A DNA stretch of 64,000 bases from Streptomyces sp. C10-9-1 (GTDB taxonomy: Bacteria; Actinomycetota; Actinomycetes; Streptomycetales; Streptomycetaceae), in the NCBI RefSeq assembly GCF_024497955.1, contig NZ_JANHKP010000009.1, forward strand, positions 124,001 to 188,000. The letters run 5' to 3'. A program made the translations under genes and the position numbers. Positions 8,205 to 16,751 of the stretch are shown one piece after another; positions within the stretch are counted from its first letter, which is position 1; the number at the start of each line of letters is the position of its first letter. The notes below the pieces were generated by a model that was not told the origin of the DNA, searched no databases, and saw nothing but the letters and a program-made list of their open reading frames with translations.

Positions 8205-8666
8205 TCAGGTGGCGTCGGAGTCGAAGGGCGGCCGCTCGTCGCGGGCGGGTGTGTCGCGCTTCTTCAGCAGGTCCGGGCCCCCGGCGGGCGAGCCGTTCAC
8301 GGCGGCCGGCACGGCCTGCCCGGGCGCGTCGGACGGCTCCTTGCCGTTGACCGCGTCCGCGACCTCGTTGATCTCCTTCTTGAGGTCGAAGCTGCCGCGG
8401 AGCTCCTTGAGCTCCTTGAGGTCCTCGTTCTCCGCGAGCTGCTTGCGCAGATACGTCTTCGGGTTGAGGTCCTCGAACTCGAAGTCCTTGAACTCCGGGC
8501 CGAGTTCGCTGCGGATGTCGTGCTTGGCGCTCTCGGAGAACGCGCGGATCTTGCGGATGAAGCGCGCGGCGTCCTGGATCACCTTCGGCAGCTTGTCGGG
8601 GCCGAAGATGAGCACGGCGAGGACGACCAGAGCCACCAGCTCCAGTCCGCCTATGTCGTTGAACAC
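8205..8666 (-). CDS. tatB: Sec-independent protein translocase subunit TatB
   Basis: 153 residues. The N-terminus carries the Tat signature: a short membrane helix (about residues 6-22, LELVALVVLAVLIF), the hinge GPDKLP, then an amphipathic helix (KVIQDAARFIRKIRAFSESAK). The remaining 100 residues are charged and end disordered, the length typical of TatB rather than TatA. With TatC it forms the receptor for twin-arginine substrates at the cytoplasmic membrane. The GTG at 8666 is chosen because the helix starts at once and GAGGAG lies upstream; a longer ATG frame from 8789 would add a Pro/Arg-rich stretch unlike the family. Downstream of the sigma/anti-sigma/HtrA genes, the same order as in mycobacterial sigE-rseA-htrA-tatB. 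Confidence 0.92.
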   Translation of the reverse strand: MFNDIGGLELVALVVLAVLIFGPDKLPKVIQDAARFIRKIRAFSESAKHDIRSELGPEFKDFEFEDLNPKTYLRKQLAENEDLKELKELRGSFDLKKEINEVADAVNGKEPSDAPGQAVPAAVNGSPAGGPDLLKKRDTPARDERPPFDSDAT

Positions 8667-8834
8667 CCTGCAGCTCCTCGTGTTCTCCGCGGCCCCTGGG
8701 GCCCGAGGGGATCCGGACCCCGTCCACGGTACCTGTCGTGTCCGTCGTGCCGGTACCTCCCCGGTGACCGGCAGGTGGTCCCCGGCCACCGCCGGGGTGC
8801 GCCACCCGGGCGCCCGGGTGAGGCGGGGAGGTGC

Positions 8835-10559
8835 TCAGGAGCCGTCGGCCGAGCCCAGTGTCAGTTCCACGGTCCGCTGCCGGCCGGCGCGGGTGAGGGT
8901 CAGCTCCAGCCGGTCGCCGGGACGGTGGGCGCGGATCTTCACGATGAGCTCCTCACCGCTGTGCACCCGCTGGCCGTCGACCCGGGTGATCACGTCGCCG
9001 GGCCTGACGCCCGCGGTCGCCGCGGGACCGCCGGGGGTGACCGACGGAGCGCCGTCGCGGCCCTTGTCGCCGACGCGGGCGCCGTCCCCCGGGAACTTCA
9101 TGTCGAGGCTGACGCCGATCACCGGGTGGGTGGCCTTGCCGGTGTTGATCAGCTCCTCGGCGACCCGCTTGCCCTGGTTGATCGGGATGGCGAAGCCCAG
9201 GCCGATGGAGCCCGCCTGGCCTCCGTCGGCTCCTCCGGTGTCGGCTGCCCGGATGGCGCTGTTGATGCCGATGACCCGGGCCTGCGCGTCGACCAGGGGG
9301 CCGCCGGAGTTGCCGGGGTTTATCGGGGCGTCCGTCTGGAGGGCGTCGACGTAGCTGACGTCGCTCCCGTCGCCCCTCTCGCCCCCGGCGGTGATCGGCC
9401 GCTCCTTGGCGCTGATGATGCCCGAGGTGACGGTGTTCTGGAGGTCGAAGGGGGCCCCGATGGCCACCACGGGGTCGCCGACCCGGACGTCGTCGGAGTT
9501 GCCCAGCGGCAGCGGCTTGAGGCCGGAGACGCCGGTGACCCTGACCACGGCCAGGTCGTAGCCGCTGTCCTTGCCGACGAGGGTCGCCTCGGCCGTCTCC
9601 CCTCCGCTGAAGGTCACCGTGATGTCGCCCGACTCGCCCGCGGGGTCGACGACGTGGTTGTTGGTCAGGATGTGCCCCCGCCGGTCGAGGACGAAGCCGG
9701 TCCCGGTGCCCTGCTCCCCGCTGCCGCTGACGTGCAGGGTGACGACGCTGGGGAGGGCGCTGGCGGCGATCCCCGCGACGCTGTCGGGGGCGCGGTCGCG
9801 GTTCTCGGCGTCCGCCTGCGGGAGCTCCAGCCGGGTGAAGCCGCCGTTGCGTTCGACGTAGGCGCCGATCGCGCCTCCGGCACCGCCCGCGACCAGCGCG
9901 ACGGCCAGGGCCCCGGCGAGGAGCCCGCCGCGGCGGCGTCGGCGGGGGACCGGCTCACCGGAGGAGGTCAGGGGCCCGTCGGGGGCGCTCCAGGGGTCGT
10001 ACTGGAGCCATACGGAGTCCGGCGGCTGGGGGCGGTCGCCCGGCGCCGGGGGCTGGTGGGGGTGCCCGGCGGGCGGCTGCGCGGGCAGCGGGAGCGGGCC
10101 CCGGACGGCACCCGGGCCGTCCTGGCCGGGCGGCACCGCGGGGGGCGGCGGGGCGTACGGCCCCGGGGCGGGACCCTGCGCCGGGGCCGGGGTGTGGACG
10201 GAAGTGCCGTGCGCCGGGGTGGGCACCGGGCGCTGGACCGGCGGCGCGGGCGCCCAGGGCCCCGGGCCGCCGTACGGCGGGGTGCCGTAGGGATCGGGGT
10301 CGTGCAGCGGGACGGCGCGCGCGGGAGGCTGCTCCGGGGGCGGTCCGGGAGCAGGGGCGGGCGGCGCGGACGGGATCTCGGGAGAGGCGGCCTCCGGCGC
10401 GAAGGGCGCGTCCGCGCCGGGCTGCCCGGCGCCGGGTGCCGGGCTCTCGGGCGCGGGGGCTCCGGGCGGGGCGTCCGCCCCGGCCGTGTCGGCCCTCCCG
10501 GCCACACCGGGGCGGCTCCACCACTTCGCCTTCGGTCCGGTGGGCTTCCCGTCGTCCAT
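8835..10559 (-). CDS. htrA: HtrA/DegP-like membrane serine protease (S1C) with PDZ domain
   Basis: 574 residues. Residues 1-205 are a proline-rich disordered cytoplasmic region; a membrane helix follows (about residues 205-225, GGLLAGALAVALVAGGAGGA) after an RRRRRG stop-transfer run. Residues about 255-450 are a trypsin-like domain with catalytic His in ILTNNHVV, Asp in YDLAVVRV and Ser in NPGNSGGPL. Residues about 470-565 are a PDZ domain (ATAGVRPGDVITRVDGQRV). It degrades or refolds damaged exported proteins. The ATG at 10559 gives the normal actinobacterial layout. It follows the anti-sigma gene on the same strand, as in actinobacterial sigE-type stress loci, implying sigma-dependent expression (inference). 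Confidence 0.93.
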   Translation of the reverse strand: MDDGKPTGPKAKWWSRPGVAGRADTAGADAPPGAPAPESPAPGAGQPGADAPFAPEAASPEIPSAPPAPAPGPPPEQPPARAVPLHDPDPYGTPPYGGPGPWAPAPPVQRPVPTPAHGTSVHTPAPAQGPAPGPYAPPPPAVPPGQDGPGAVRGPLPLPAQPPAGHPHQPPAPGDRPQPPDSVWLQYDPWSAPDGPLTSSGEPVPRRRRRGGLLAGALAVALVAGGAGGAIGAYVERNGGFTRLELPQADAENRDRAPDSVAGIAASALPSVVTLHVSGSGEQGTGTGFVLDRRGHILTNNHVVDPAGESGDITVTFSGGETAEATLVGKDSGYDLAVVRVTGVSGLKPLPLGNSDDVRVGDPVVAIGAPFDLQNTVTSGIISAKERPITAGGERGDGSDVSYVDALQTDAPINPGNSGGPLVDAQARVIGINSAIRAADTGGADGGQAGSIGLGFAIPINQGKRVAEELINTGKATHPVIGVSLDMKFPGDGARVGDKGRDGAPSVTPGGPAATAGVRPGDVITRVDGQRVHSGEELIVKIRAHRPGDRLELTLTRAGRQRTVELTLGSADGS

Positions 10560-10736
10560 GCTCTCCCCGCAAACTGCCGGCCAACGCGCTGCCTCCGCCG
10601 GGCACGCTCCGAGGATTCAACCAGGTTTGCGATTCGGTGCGCAGGACACTGCGACCGGTTCCCGCCGCCTGCCCGGGGCGGACCGGACGGGCGGCCGGCC
10701 GCCGGGCACGCCCGGTCGGCCGGGCGGCCGCGGCGG

Positions 10737-11693
10737 TCAGCGCAGGGGCCTCCAGGGCGAGGTGGGCGGAGCCTGGGAGGCGGCGACCGGCGGCACGGCC
10801 GGGGCCGTGGCCGCGGGTGCTCCCGGTGCGGGCGGCACGGTGGGCGCCGGTGGTGCTCCGGTGGCCGAGGACAGCCGGAAGCCCGCTGCGGCCGGCGGCA
10901 CCAGCGGTGGCAGCGGCGCGTAGCCGTTCCTCAGGAACAGCGGGGGGAACGGGGCCGACTGGGCCTGCACGACGGGCGGAGCCGCGGGTGAGGGCGCCGC
11001 GACCGGGCCGCCGTCGGTGCGGCCGGTGGTGCGGCGGCGCTCGGTGTCCGCGGCGCTGCGCAGGGAGGAGCCGCCCGTCCCGGGGGTGCCGGAGGGCACG
11101 GCCGTGCGCACCGGGGTGACCTTGTTCCCGGCGCCGCTCCCGCGGGGGGTGGTCTCGGCCGAGAGGTCGAGGGGGACCGCCCCGCCGAAGGCGATCGCGG
11201 CGAAGGACACGGCGCTGGCGGCGGCGAAGGCGAAGCGCCGGCCTCGCCAGCCCGAGCGCTCAGCCTCGGCGCGGCCCACGTCGTGTATCCGGAACCCGCT
11301 CTCGGCGCGACCCGGCAGGGCCGCCGCGTGGGACCCCGCGGGGACGTACCCGAAGGCCTCCCCGCGCCGGTGCGGGGTATGTCCCGCGGAGCGGTTCAGA
11401 GCTCCGTGGTCGCCGTCGGCCGGGCGGCCGGTGAAGGGGCCGCCGCCCTCACCGGGACCGGCGGGCAGCCCCTGGAGCCGGGCGAGCAGGCTCTCGGAGA
11501 GCGGGGGCGGCGCGGACTGGGCGAAGGCGTTCTTCAGACGGCGCTGGGCGTCCGCCTCGGCCTTGCACCGGGGGCAGGTGGCCAGGTGCGCGAGCACCCT
11601 GTCCCGTGCGTCGTGCGTCAGCTCGCCGTCGACGAGCGCGGCGAGCCTGTCCCCCAGGTGCTGCTCCGCGGGGGTCGGACCTGTTGCACTCAC
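10737..11693 (-). CDS. Zinc-type anti-sigma factor (RseA/RskA-like) with membrane segment
   Basis: 318 residues. The N-terminus (about 8-50) is a ZAS anti-sigma domain: [21 protein letters not shown] followed by HLATCPRC, the HxxxCxxC zinc motif, often redox-responsive. A central basic region is followed by one membrane helix (about residues 155-180, [18 protein letters not shown]) and an extracellular Pro/Ala-rich tail of 130 residues. It starts with GTG at 11693, overlapping the sigma gene stop by 4 bp (GTGA), so the two are translationally coupled and made in step. It should hold the ECF sigma factor at the membrane until stress releases it (family knowledge). Confidence 0.9.
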   Translation of the reverse strand: MSATGPTPAEQHLGDRLAALVDGELTHDARDRVLAHLATCPRCKAEADAQRRLKNAFAQSAPPPLSESLLARLQGLPAGPGEGGGPFTGRPADGDHGALNRSAGHTPHRRGEAFGYVPAGSHAAALPGRAESGFRIHDVGRAEAERSGWRGRRFAFAAASAVSFAAIAFGGAVPLDLSAETTPRGSGAGNKVTPVRTAVPSGTPGTGGSSLRSAADTERRRTTGRTDGGPVAAPSPAAPPVVQAQSAPFPPLFLRNGYAPLPPLVPPAAAGFRLSSATGAPPAPTVPPAPGAPAATAPAVPPVAASQAPPTSPWRPLR

Positions 11694-12457
11694 GCCAGTC
11701 CGCCCTCCCCTGCCAGACCGGCGGCCACGGCGGGGCCGCGCCGCTCGGAGCGGGCCTGGGGCGACCGGTGCCGCAGCGCCTTGCGCAGATGCGAGCGCCC
11801 ACGGTGGATCCTGCTGCGGACGGTGCCGAGCTTGACGCCGAGGGTGGCGGCGATCTCCTCGTAGGACAGTCCCTCGATGTCGCAGAGGACCACGGCGGCG
11901 CGGAACTCCGGGGCGAGGGTGTCCAGTGCCTGCTGGACGTCCGCGTCGAAGTGGGTGTCGTTGAACACCTGCTGCGGGGACGGCTCACGGCTGGGCAGGC
12001 GCTCGGCCGCGTCGTCGCCGAGGGCGTCGAAGCGGATCCGCTGCTTGCGGCGGACCATGTCCAGGAAGAGGTTGGTCGTGATGCGGTGGAGCCAGCCCTC
12101 GAACGTGCCCGGGGTGTACGTCGACAGGGAGCGGAAGACCCTGACGAAGACCTCCTGGGTGAGGTCCTCCGCGTCGTGCTGGTTGCCCGTGAGCCGGTAG
12201 GCGAGGCGGTAGACCCGGGCGCTGTGCATGCTGACGATCTCCTCCCAGGTGGGAGGGGTCCACACCTGCGATTCCGCATCCGATGCGAAGCTCGCGGTGG
12301 TCACGGTTTCGGAGGACATGGAACGGTCAGCGCTCTTGGTCACGGATTCGGGCTCACCCACCGACCCGAGCAGGCGCCTCAGTACGCCTCTCCGATCCGC
12401 AGGCGCAGCCGCACCTCCCCTGTCAGATCTGGTGGTGTCCAGCGGAGCCCCTACCAT
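11690..12457 (-). CDS. ECF-family RNA polymerase sigma factor (SigE-like)
   Basis: 255 residues. Region sigma2 spans about residues 75-145 ([33 protein letters not shown] in part, then [19 protein letters not shown]) and sigma4 about residues 175-235 ([37 protein letters not shown]). The 65-residue N-terminal extension before sigma2 is rich in Ser/Thr/Glu. The ATG at 12457 is supported by GAGGTGG upstream. The gene overlaps the anti-sigma gene by 4 bp and is followed by htrA and tatB, matching the M. tuberculosis sigE block, so a cell-envelope stress role is likely; I avoid the symbol sigE because S. coelicolor uses it for a different gene. Confidence 0.92.
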   Translation of the reverse strand: MVGAPLDTTRSDRGGAAAPADRRGVLRRLLGSVGEPESVTKSADRSMSSETVTTASFASDAESQVWTPPTWEEIVSMHSARVYRLAYRLTGNQHDAEDLTQEVFVRVFRSLSTYTPGTFEGWLHRITTNLFLDMVRRKQRIRFDALGDDAAERLPSREPSPQQVFNDTHFDADVQQALDTLAPEFRAAVVLCDIEGLSYEEIAATLGVKLGTVRSRIHRGRSHLRKALRHRSPQARSERRGPAVAAGLAGEGGLA

Positions 12458-12644
12458 AGCCACCTCGCCCGTTAGCTCCGGATAAGAATCTTTACGTGGA
12501 TTTGGGCCGGACCCTCCGCCCCTCCGCCGTCGCCTCCCTCCGGGCCTCTCCCCCGCCCTGTCACAACGCCTGGTCCCATCTGCGGGTTCCCGGGCGCAGC
12601 GGATACAGTCAGCGTCGCGCCAACCAAGGGGACAGGAGAGGGTC

Positions 12645-13280
12645 ATTACCGCCAACCGGCAGACGAGCTGGGCGTTCGCCGACGCCTTTCTCGCCGAGGA
12701 CGACGCTCTGCACTGGGCCCGCGAGCGGGCCCGGGAGACGGGGCTGTCCCCGGTGTCGCCCGGCACGGGCTCGGCGCTGCGTCTGCTGGCCGCCACCGCC
12801 GAGGCCAAGGCGGTCGCCGAGATCGGCACGGGCACCGGTGTCTCGGGGATCTACCTGCTCCAGGGCATGCGGCCGGACGGCGTCCTGACCACGGTGGACC
12901 TGGAGCCCGAGCGGCAGCAGTTCGCCCGGGAGGCCTTCCGGGCCGCGGGGTTCGCGGCCAACCGCGCCCGCTTCATCCCCGGCGGAGCCCTCGACGTCCT
13001 GCCCCGCCTGGCGGACGGCGGATACGACCTGGTCTTCTGCGACGGCGACCGGGCGGAGTCGCTGGAGTACCTTGCTGAATCGTTGCGCCTGCTCCGGCCG
13101 GGCGGCGTCGTCTGCTTCGAGGGCGTCTTCACGGACGGCCGCACGGTGGACTCCGCGGCCCAGCCCGTCGAGGTGCTGCGGGTGCGCGAACTCCTGCGCG
13201 CCGTGCGGGAGAGCGCCGAACTGCTCCCGACGCTGCTGCCGGTGGGCGACGGGCTGCTCTGCGCCGTGCGCAGGCCCTGA
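12645..13280 (+). CDS. SAM-dependent O-methyltransferase; N-terminus lies upstream of any normal start codon
   Basis: About 211 residues. Class I methyltransferase fold: SAM-binding [15 protein letters not shown], acidic VDLEPE, FCDGDR and [12 protein letters not shown]. Similar to catechol-type O-methyltransferases; the substrate is unknown. The frame codes for conserved-looking N-terminal sequence ([20 protein letters not shown]) but the first ATG/GTG in frame is the GTG at 12753, which would delete it. A strong purine run (AGGAGAGG, 12634-12641) precedes GTC-ATT-ACC, so I place the start provisionally at ATT 12645. Divergent from the sigma factor gene; a methyltransferase is also divergent from sigE in M. 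tuberculosis. Confidence 0.82.
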   Translation: MTANRQTSWAFADAFLAEDDALHWARERARETGLSPVSPGTGSALRLLAATAEAKAVAEIGTGTGVSGIYLLQGMRPDGVLTTVDLEPERQQFAREAFRAAGFAANRARFIPGGALDVLPRLADGGYDLVFCDGDRAESLEYLAESLRLLRPGGVVCFEGVFTDGRTVDSAAQPVEVLRVRELLRAVRESAELLPTLLPVGDGLLCAVRRP

Positions 13281-13313
13281 CCCGGCGCGCGGACGACCGG
13301 GCCCGGACGCACC

Positions 13314-13344
13314 GCGGCCCCGGCACGCTCGGTACCGGGGCCGC
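13314..13344. terminator. Bidirectional stem-loop terminator
   Basis: Perfect 10-bp GC stem (13314-13323 with 13335-13344) and an 11-nt loop, placed between the convergent O-methyltransferase and DUF3117 genes. Confidence 0.7.
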
Positions 13345-13359
13345 TTGAGCCGGGCTGCG

Positions 13360-13527
13360 TCAGCCGACGACCTTCTTCAGGGCGTCACCGAGTGCGTCGG
13401 CTTCGTCTGGAGTCAGCTCGACGACAAGCCGACCGCCGCCTTCGAGCGGAACGCGCATGACGATGCCCCGCCCCTCCTTGGTCACCTCGAGCGGGCCGTC
13501 GCCCGTCCGCGGCTTCATGGCCGCCAT
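13360..13527 (-). CDS. DUF3117 small protein (55 aa)
   Basis: A 55-residue actinobacterial protein starting MAAMKPRTGDGPLEVTKEGR and ending DEADALGDALKKVVG, the complete DUF3117 family length; the M. tuberculosis counterpart is Rv1211. It has a small beta-rich core (GIVMRVPLEGGGRLVVELT) and a C-terminal helix. AAGGGGAA lies 5 nt before the ATG at 13527. The gene is flanked by a terminator and by a 334-bp region with a good -10 box. Function is unknown, but near-universal conservation in actinobacteria indicates a housekeeping role. Confidence 0.93.
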   Translation of the reverse strand: MAAMKPRTGDGPLEVTKEGRGIVMRVPLEGGGRLVVELTPDEADALGDALKKVVG

Positions 13528-13861
13528 GCTCGTTCCCCTTCCTGAAACCAGCTCACCGCAGCCGGCGGCCCCATGACAGGTGCTGTGTCACCGGCATCGA
13601 ACACATTGCTTCCAGGCCATTATCCCGCATGGCGGGACCCAAAGACCAACATCAGTCCGCATCGCTTGGGCAACGCGCTCCCGCAAAACCACCCAATTCG
13701 GCGATCAGCCTGCGATACTTCGCGCTCCCCGGTCGCCGCGGTGCCACCACCGGGCCTCCGGCACTTTGACGCAGGTCACACCCCCGCACCGGACGCGGCG
13801 CGGTGATCTCCGCCATGCTGGGCCCCGACACTGCCGTCACACCGCAAAGGGGAACACCGCC
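13528..13861. promoter_or_regulatory. Divergent intergenic region, DUF3117 / enoyl-CoA hydratase
   Basis: No coding sequence seen in 334 bp. For the DUF3117 gene, the minus strand carries GATAAT (complement of 13619-13624) with TTGGTC about 19 bp upstream, a plausible vegetative promoter. The stretch is less GC-rich than its surroundings. For the plus-strand gene, AAAGGGGA (13849-13856) acts as the RBS for the ATG at 13862. Confidence 0.4.
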
Positions 13862-14662
13862 ATGGCGGACGCCGTGCTCTACGACGTGAGCGACGGACTC
13901 GCGACGATCACGCTCAACCGGCCCGAGGCCATGAACGCGATGAACGTCGAGGCCAAGGTCGCCCTCCGCGACGCGGCCCGCGCCGCCGCGGCGGACGAGG
14001 CCGTGCGAGCGGTGCTCCTGACGGCGACGGGGAAGGCGTTCTGCGTCGGGCAGGACCTCAAGGAGCACGTGGAGCTCCTGGCCGCTGCCGCCGAGACCGG
14101 GTCCCGGGACGTGATGACCACCGTCCGCGAGCACTACAACCCGATCGTGGAGGCGCTCGCCGGGATGGCGAAGCCCGTGGTCGCCGGGGTCAACGGCGTC
14201 GCCGCCGGGGCGGGCCTGGGATTCGCGCTCGCCGCCGACCACCGCATCGTCGCGGAGACCGCCACCTTCACCACTTCCTTCGCCGGGGTGGCGCTGACCG
14301 CGGACTCCGGGGTCTCCTGGACGCTGCCGAGGCTGGTCGGGCCGAGCCGTGCGGCCGACCTGCTGCTCTTCCCCCGCTCCTTCGGCGCCCAGGAGGCGTA
14401 CGACTGGGGCATCGCCAACCGGGTCGTGCCGGCGGCCGAGCTGCACGCCGAGGCGGAGAAGGCGGCCAGGGCGCTCGCGGCCGGGCCGACCCTGGCCTAC
14501 GCGGCCCTCAAGGAGTCCCTGGCCTACGGGGCGGCGCACTCGCTGACCGAGTCACTCGCCAAGGAGGAGGAACTCCAGTCGAGGGCGGGGGCCTCCGAGG
14601 ACCACGCGATCGCCGTGAAGGCCTTCCTCGCCAAGGAGCGCCCGGCCTACGTGGGCCGCTGA
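13862..14662 (+). CDS. Enoyl-CoA hydratase/isomerase (crotonase) family protein
   Basis: 266 residues, the usual crotonase length. The fold signature is present: ITLNRPEAMNAMN at the N-terminus, the first oxyanion-hole segment FCVGQDL, and the second GVAAGAGLGFALAADHRI. The position of the usual catalytic Glu after SFAGVALTADSG is not the hydratase Glu (here it reads LTADSGVSWTLPRLVG), as in PaaG/isomerase-like members, so isomerase activity is as likely as hydratase. AAAGGGG precedes the ATG. Single gene between convergent terminators, so its pathway cannot be inferred from neighbours; fatty-acid or phenylacetate degradation are both possible. Confidence 0.85.
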   Translation: MADAVLYDVSDGLATITLNRPEAMNAMNVEAKVALRDAARAAAADEAVRAVLLTATGKAFCVGQDLKEHVELLAAAAETGSRDVMTTVREHYNPIVEALAGMAKPVVAGVNGVAAGAGLGFALAADHRIVAETATFTTSFAGVALTADSGVSWTLPRLVGPSRAADLLLFPRSFGAQEAYDWGIANRVVPAAELHAEAEKAARALAAGPTLAYAALKESLAYGAAHSLTESLAKEEELQSRAGASEDHAIAVKAFLAKERPAYVGR

Positions 14663-14675
14663 GGCGAACCCGCGG

Positions 14676-14707
14676 ACCGGGGTGCGGCGGGGAAGCCGCG
14701 CCCCGGT
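14676..14707. terminator. Bidirectional stem-loop terminator
   Basis: 13-bp stem with one G-T pair (14676-14688 with 14695-14707) and a 6-nt loop (GGGGAA), between the convergent crotonase and tag genes. Confidence 0.65.
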
Positions 14708-14774
14708 CGCCCGGGCGGGGCGGCCGCCGCGGCACGGGGCCCGCGTCCCGGCAGCCGTGCGGAGCGCACCGCCC

Positions 14775-15383
14775 CTATGCCGTGGGCCGGAGCGCGGGGG
14801 CGGGCGGGCGGCGGGCCAGGCAGTCGGCGAGATGGTCGTCGACCAGCCCGCAGGCCTGCATCAGCGCATAGGCCGTCGTCGGTCCGACGAAGCGCAGCCC
14901 GCGCTTCTTCAGCGCCTTGGCGAGGGCCGCCGACTCGTTGGTGGTGGCGGGCACCTCGGCCGTGCTGCGCGGCGCGGGCCGCCCCTCGGCGGCGGGCGCG
15001 TGCGACCAGATCAGGGCGTCCAGCTCCCCGGCCGGCCAGTCGGCGAGGACCCGGGCGTTGGCCAGGGTGGCCTCGATCTTGGCCCGGTTGCGGATGATGC
15101 CGGGATCGCCGAGCAGCCGCTCGGCGTCGGCCTCGGTGAACCGGGCCACCTCGGCGATGCGGAACCCGGCGAAGGCGCGCCGGAACCCCTCCCGGCGGCG
15201 CAGGATCGTGATCCACGACAGCCCCGACTGGAAGGCCTCCAGGCACAGGCGCTCGAAGAGTGCGTCGTCGCCGTGGACGGGACGGCCCCACTCCTCGTCG
15301 TGGTAGGCCGTGTAGTCCTCGGCGGACACCCCCCAGGGGCAGCGGAGCCGCCCGTCCGGGCCGGGCAGCGCGCCGGTGCTCAT
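14775..15383 (-). CDS. tag: DNA-3-methyladenine glycosylase I
   Basis: 202 residues. Family signature: RCPWG near the N-terminus, YHDEEWGRPVHGDDALFE, LEAFQSGLSWITILRRR, and the C-terminal H-x3-C (DHLADC) that with the N-terminal Cys and His forms the zinc snap. The enzyme excises 3-methyladenine from alkylated DNA. Its ATG overlaps the stop codon of the upstream DivIVA-like gene by ATGA (15380-15383), so the two are translationally coupled; the same pair (Rv1209-tagA) occurs in M. tuberculosis. Confidence 0.94.
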   Translation of the reverse strand: MSTGALPGPDGRLRCPWGVSAEDYTAYHDEEWGRPVHGDDALFERLCLEAFQSGLSWITILRRREGFRRAFAGFRIAEVARFTEADAERLLGDPGIIRNRAKIEATLANARVLADWPAGELDALIWSHAPAAEGRPAPRSTAEVPATTNESAALAKALKKRGLRFVGPTTAYALMQACGLVDDHLADCLARRPPAPALRPTA

Positions 15384-15730
15384 CGGCCCTCCTCCTCGCC
15401 GCGCTCGTCGAAGAGGTCCGGCCGCACGGCGGTGGCCCGGGCCCCGGCGAGGGCGGACTCCAGTTCGGCGATCCGGGCGTCGCGCTCGGAGAGCTCGGCG
15501 CCCAGCCGGTCCAGCACGTCGTCGACGTCGCCCATGCGGTACCCGCGCGGGGTCACCGGCAGGCGCAGGGCGTCCAGGTCGGCGCGGGCCACCGGGCGGT
15601 GTGCGGGCAGCGGGTCCACGGGCTGCTCGGGCGCGGCGTCCGGCAGCACGGCGCTGCCGGTGCCGCCGACCACCGCGAGCGTGACCGCGGCGACCACCAC
15701 CACCATGGTGATCAGCAAGAAAAAGAACAC
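15380..15730 (-). CDS. Small membrane-anchored DivIVA-domain-like protein
   Basis: 116 residues. The N-terminus is a single membrane helix (FFFLLITMVVVVAAVTLAVVG) starting right after the GTG, followed by a Pro-rich linker and a DivIVA-type segment (LPVTPRGYRMGDVDDVLDRLGAELSERDARIAELESAL) with a short coiled coil. The RGYRxxDVDxxLDRL pattern is the hallmark of the Wag31/DivIVA N-terminal domain, which recognises curved membrane. The GTG at 15730 is supported by GAGAGGG upstream. Coupled to tag through an ATGA overlap. A role in polar growth or division is inference; the mycobacterial counterpart Rv1209 is uncharacterised. Confidence 0.82.
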   Translation of the reverse strand: MFFFLLITMVVVVAAVTLAVVGGTGSAVLPDAAPEQPVDPLPAHRPVARADLDALRLPVTPRGYRMGDVDDVLDRLGAELSERDARIAELESALAGARATAVRPDLFDERGEEEGR

Positions 15731-15875
15731 GAGCGACCCTCTCCCCGAAAAGCCCGGACCCCGGCCCGGTGTCGACGTCCCGTGCCGATCGTGCCACGGG
15801 AGACTGACGGTGCCGATGGTGCCACGGCACTGTGACAGTAGGGTCGCAGGCGGACGACCCGAGGAGGAACTGCGG

Positions 15876-16736
15876 ATGCTGCGGCTGGGACGGCGTGAGT
15901 TCGCCACGCACGAGCCGGTGATCATGGCGATCGTGAACCGGACCCCCGACTCCTTCTACGACGGGGGAGCCACCTTCCGCGACGAGCCGGCGCTCGCCCG
16001 GGTCGAGCAGGCGGTGGCCGAGGGCGCGGCCATCATCGACATCGGCGGGGTGAAGGCGGGCCCCGGCGACGAGGTCACGGCCGAGGAGGAGGCCCGGCGC
16101 ACGGTCGGCTTCGTCGCCGAGGTCCGCAGGCGCCACCCGGACGTGGTGATCAGTGTGGACACCTGGCGCCACGAGGTGGGCGAGGCCGTGTGCGAGGCGG
16201 GCGCGGACGTGATCAACGACGCCTGGGGCGGGGTGGACCCGAAGCTGGCCGAGGTGGCCGCCCGGTACGGCGCCGGCCTGGTGTGCACCCACGCGGGCGG
16301 CGCCGAGCCGCGGACCCGGCCGCACCGGATCGCCTACGAGGACGTGATGGCGGACATCCTGCGGGTGACCGTGGGGCTCGCCGAACGCGCGGTGGCCCTC
16401 GGCGTGCGGCGGGACGGCATCATGATCGACCCCGGCCACGACTTCGGGAAGAACACCCGGCACAGCCTGGAGGCCACCCGCAGGCTCGGCGAGATGGCGG
16501 CGACCGGCTGGCCGGTGCTGGTGTCCCTGTCGAACAAGGACTTCGTCGGGGAGACGCTGGACAAGCCGGTCAAGGAGCGGGTCCTCGGCACGCTGGCCAC
16601 CACGGCGGTCTCCGCCTGGCTGGGCGCCCGGGTGTACCGGGTGCACGAGGTGGCCGAGACCCGGCAGGTGCTGGACATGGTGGCCTCGATCGCGGGCCAC
16701 CGCCCGCCGGCGGTGGCCCGCAGGGGCCTGGCCTGA
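15876..16736 (+). CDS. folP2: Dihydropteroate synthase-like protein (FolP2 type)
   Basis: 286 residues, a TIM barrel with pterin-binding signatures: IVNRTPDSFYDGG (canonical FolP has NVTPDSFSDGG), IIDIGGVKAGPG, SVDTWR, INDAWGG and DPGHDFGKN. The altered first loop and its place next to LOG, DivIVA-like and tag genes match actinobacterial FolP2, whose mycobacterial member is reported not to complement DHPS activity; its real substrate is unresolved. GAGGAGGA precedes the ATG at 15876. It converges on the LOG gene 15 bp away. It lacks any folate operon neighbours, which supports the FolP2 reading. Confidence 0.88.
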   Translation: MLRLGRREFATHEPVIMAIVNRTPDSFYDGGATFRDEPALARVEQAVAEGAAIIDIGGVKAGPGDEVTAEEEARRTVGFVAEVRRRHPDVVISVDTWRHEVGEAVCEAGADVINDAWGGVDPKLAEVAARYGAGLVCTHAGGAEPRTRPHRIAYEDVMADILRVTVGLAERAVALGVRRDGIMIDPGHDFGKNTRHSLEATRRLGEMAATGWPVLVSLSNKDFVGETLDKPVKERVLGTLATTAVSAWLGARVYRVHEVAETRQVLDMVASIAGHRPPAVARRGLA

Positions 16737-16751
16737 GCCCAGGGCAGGGCG

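Noticed and set aside
15876..16736. Primary dihydropteroate synthase of folate synthesis
   Set aside because: The first pterin-loop reads NRTPDSFYDGG rather than NVTPDSFSDGG and no folate genes are adjacent; FolP2 type is more likely.
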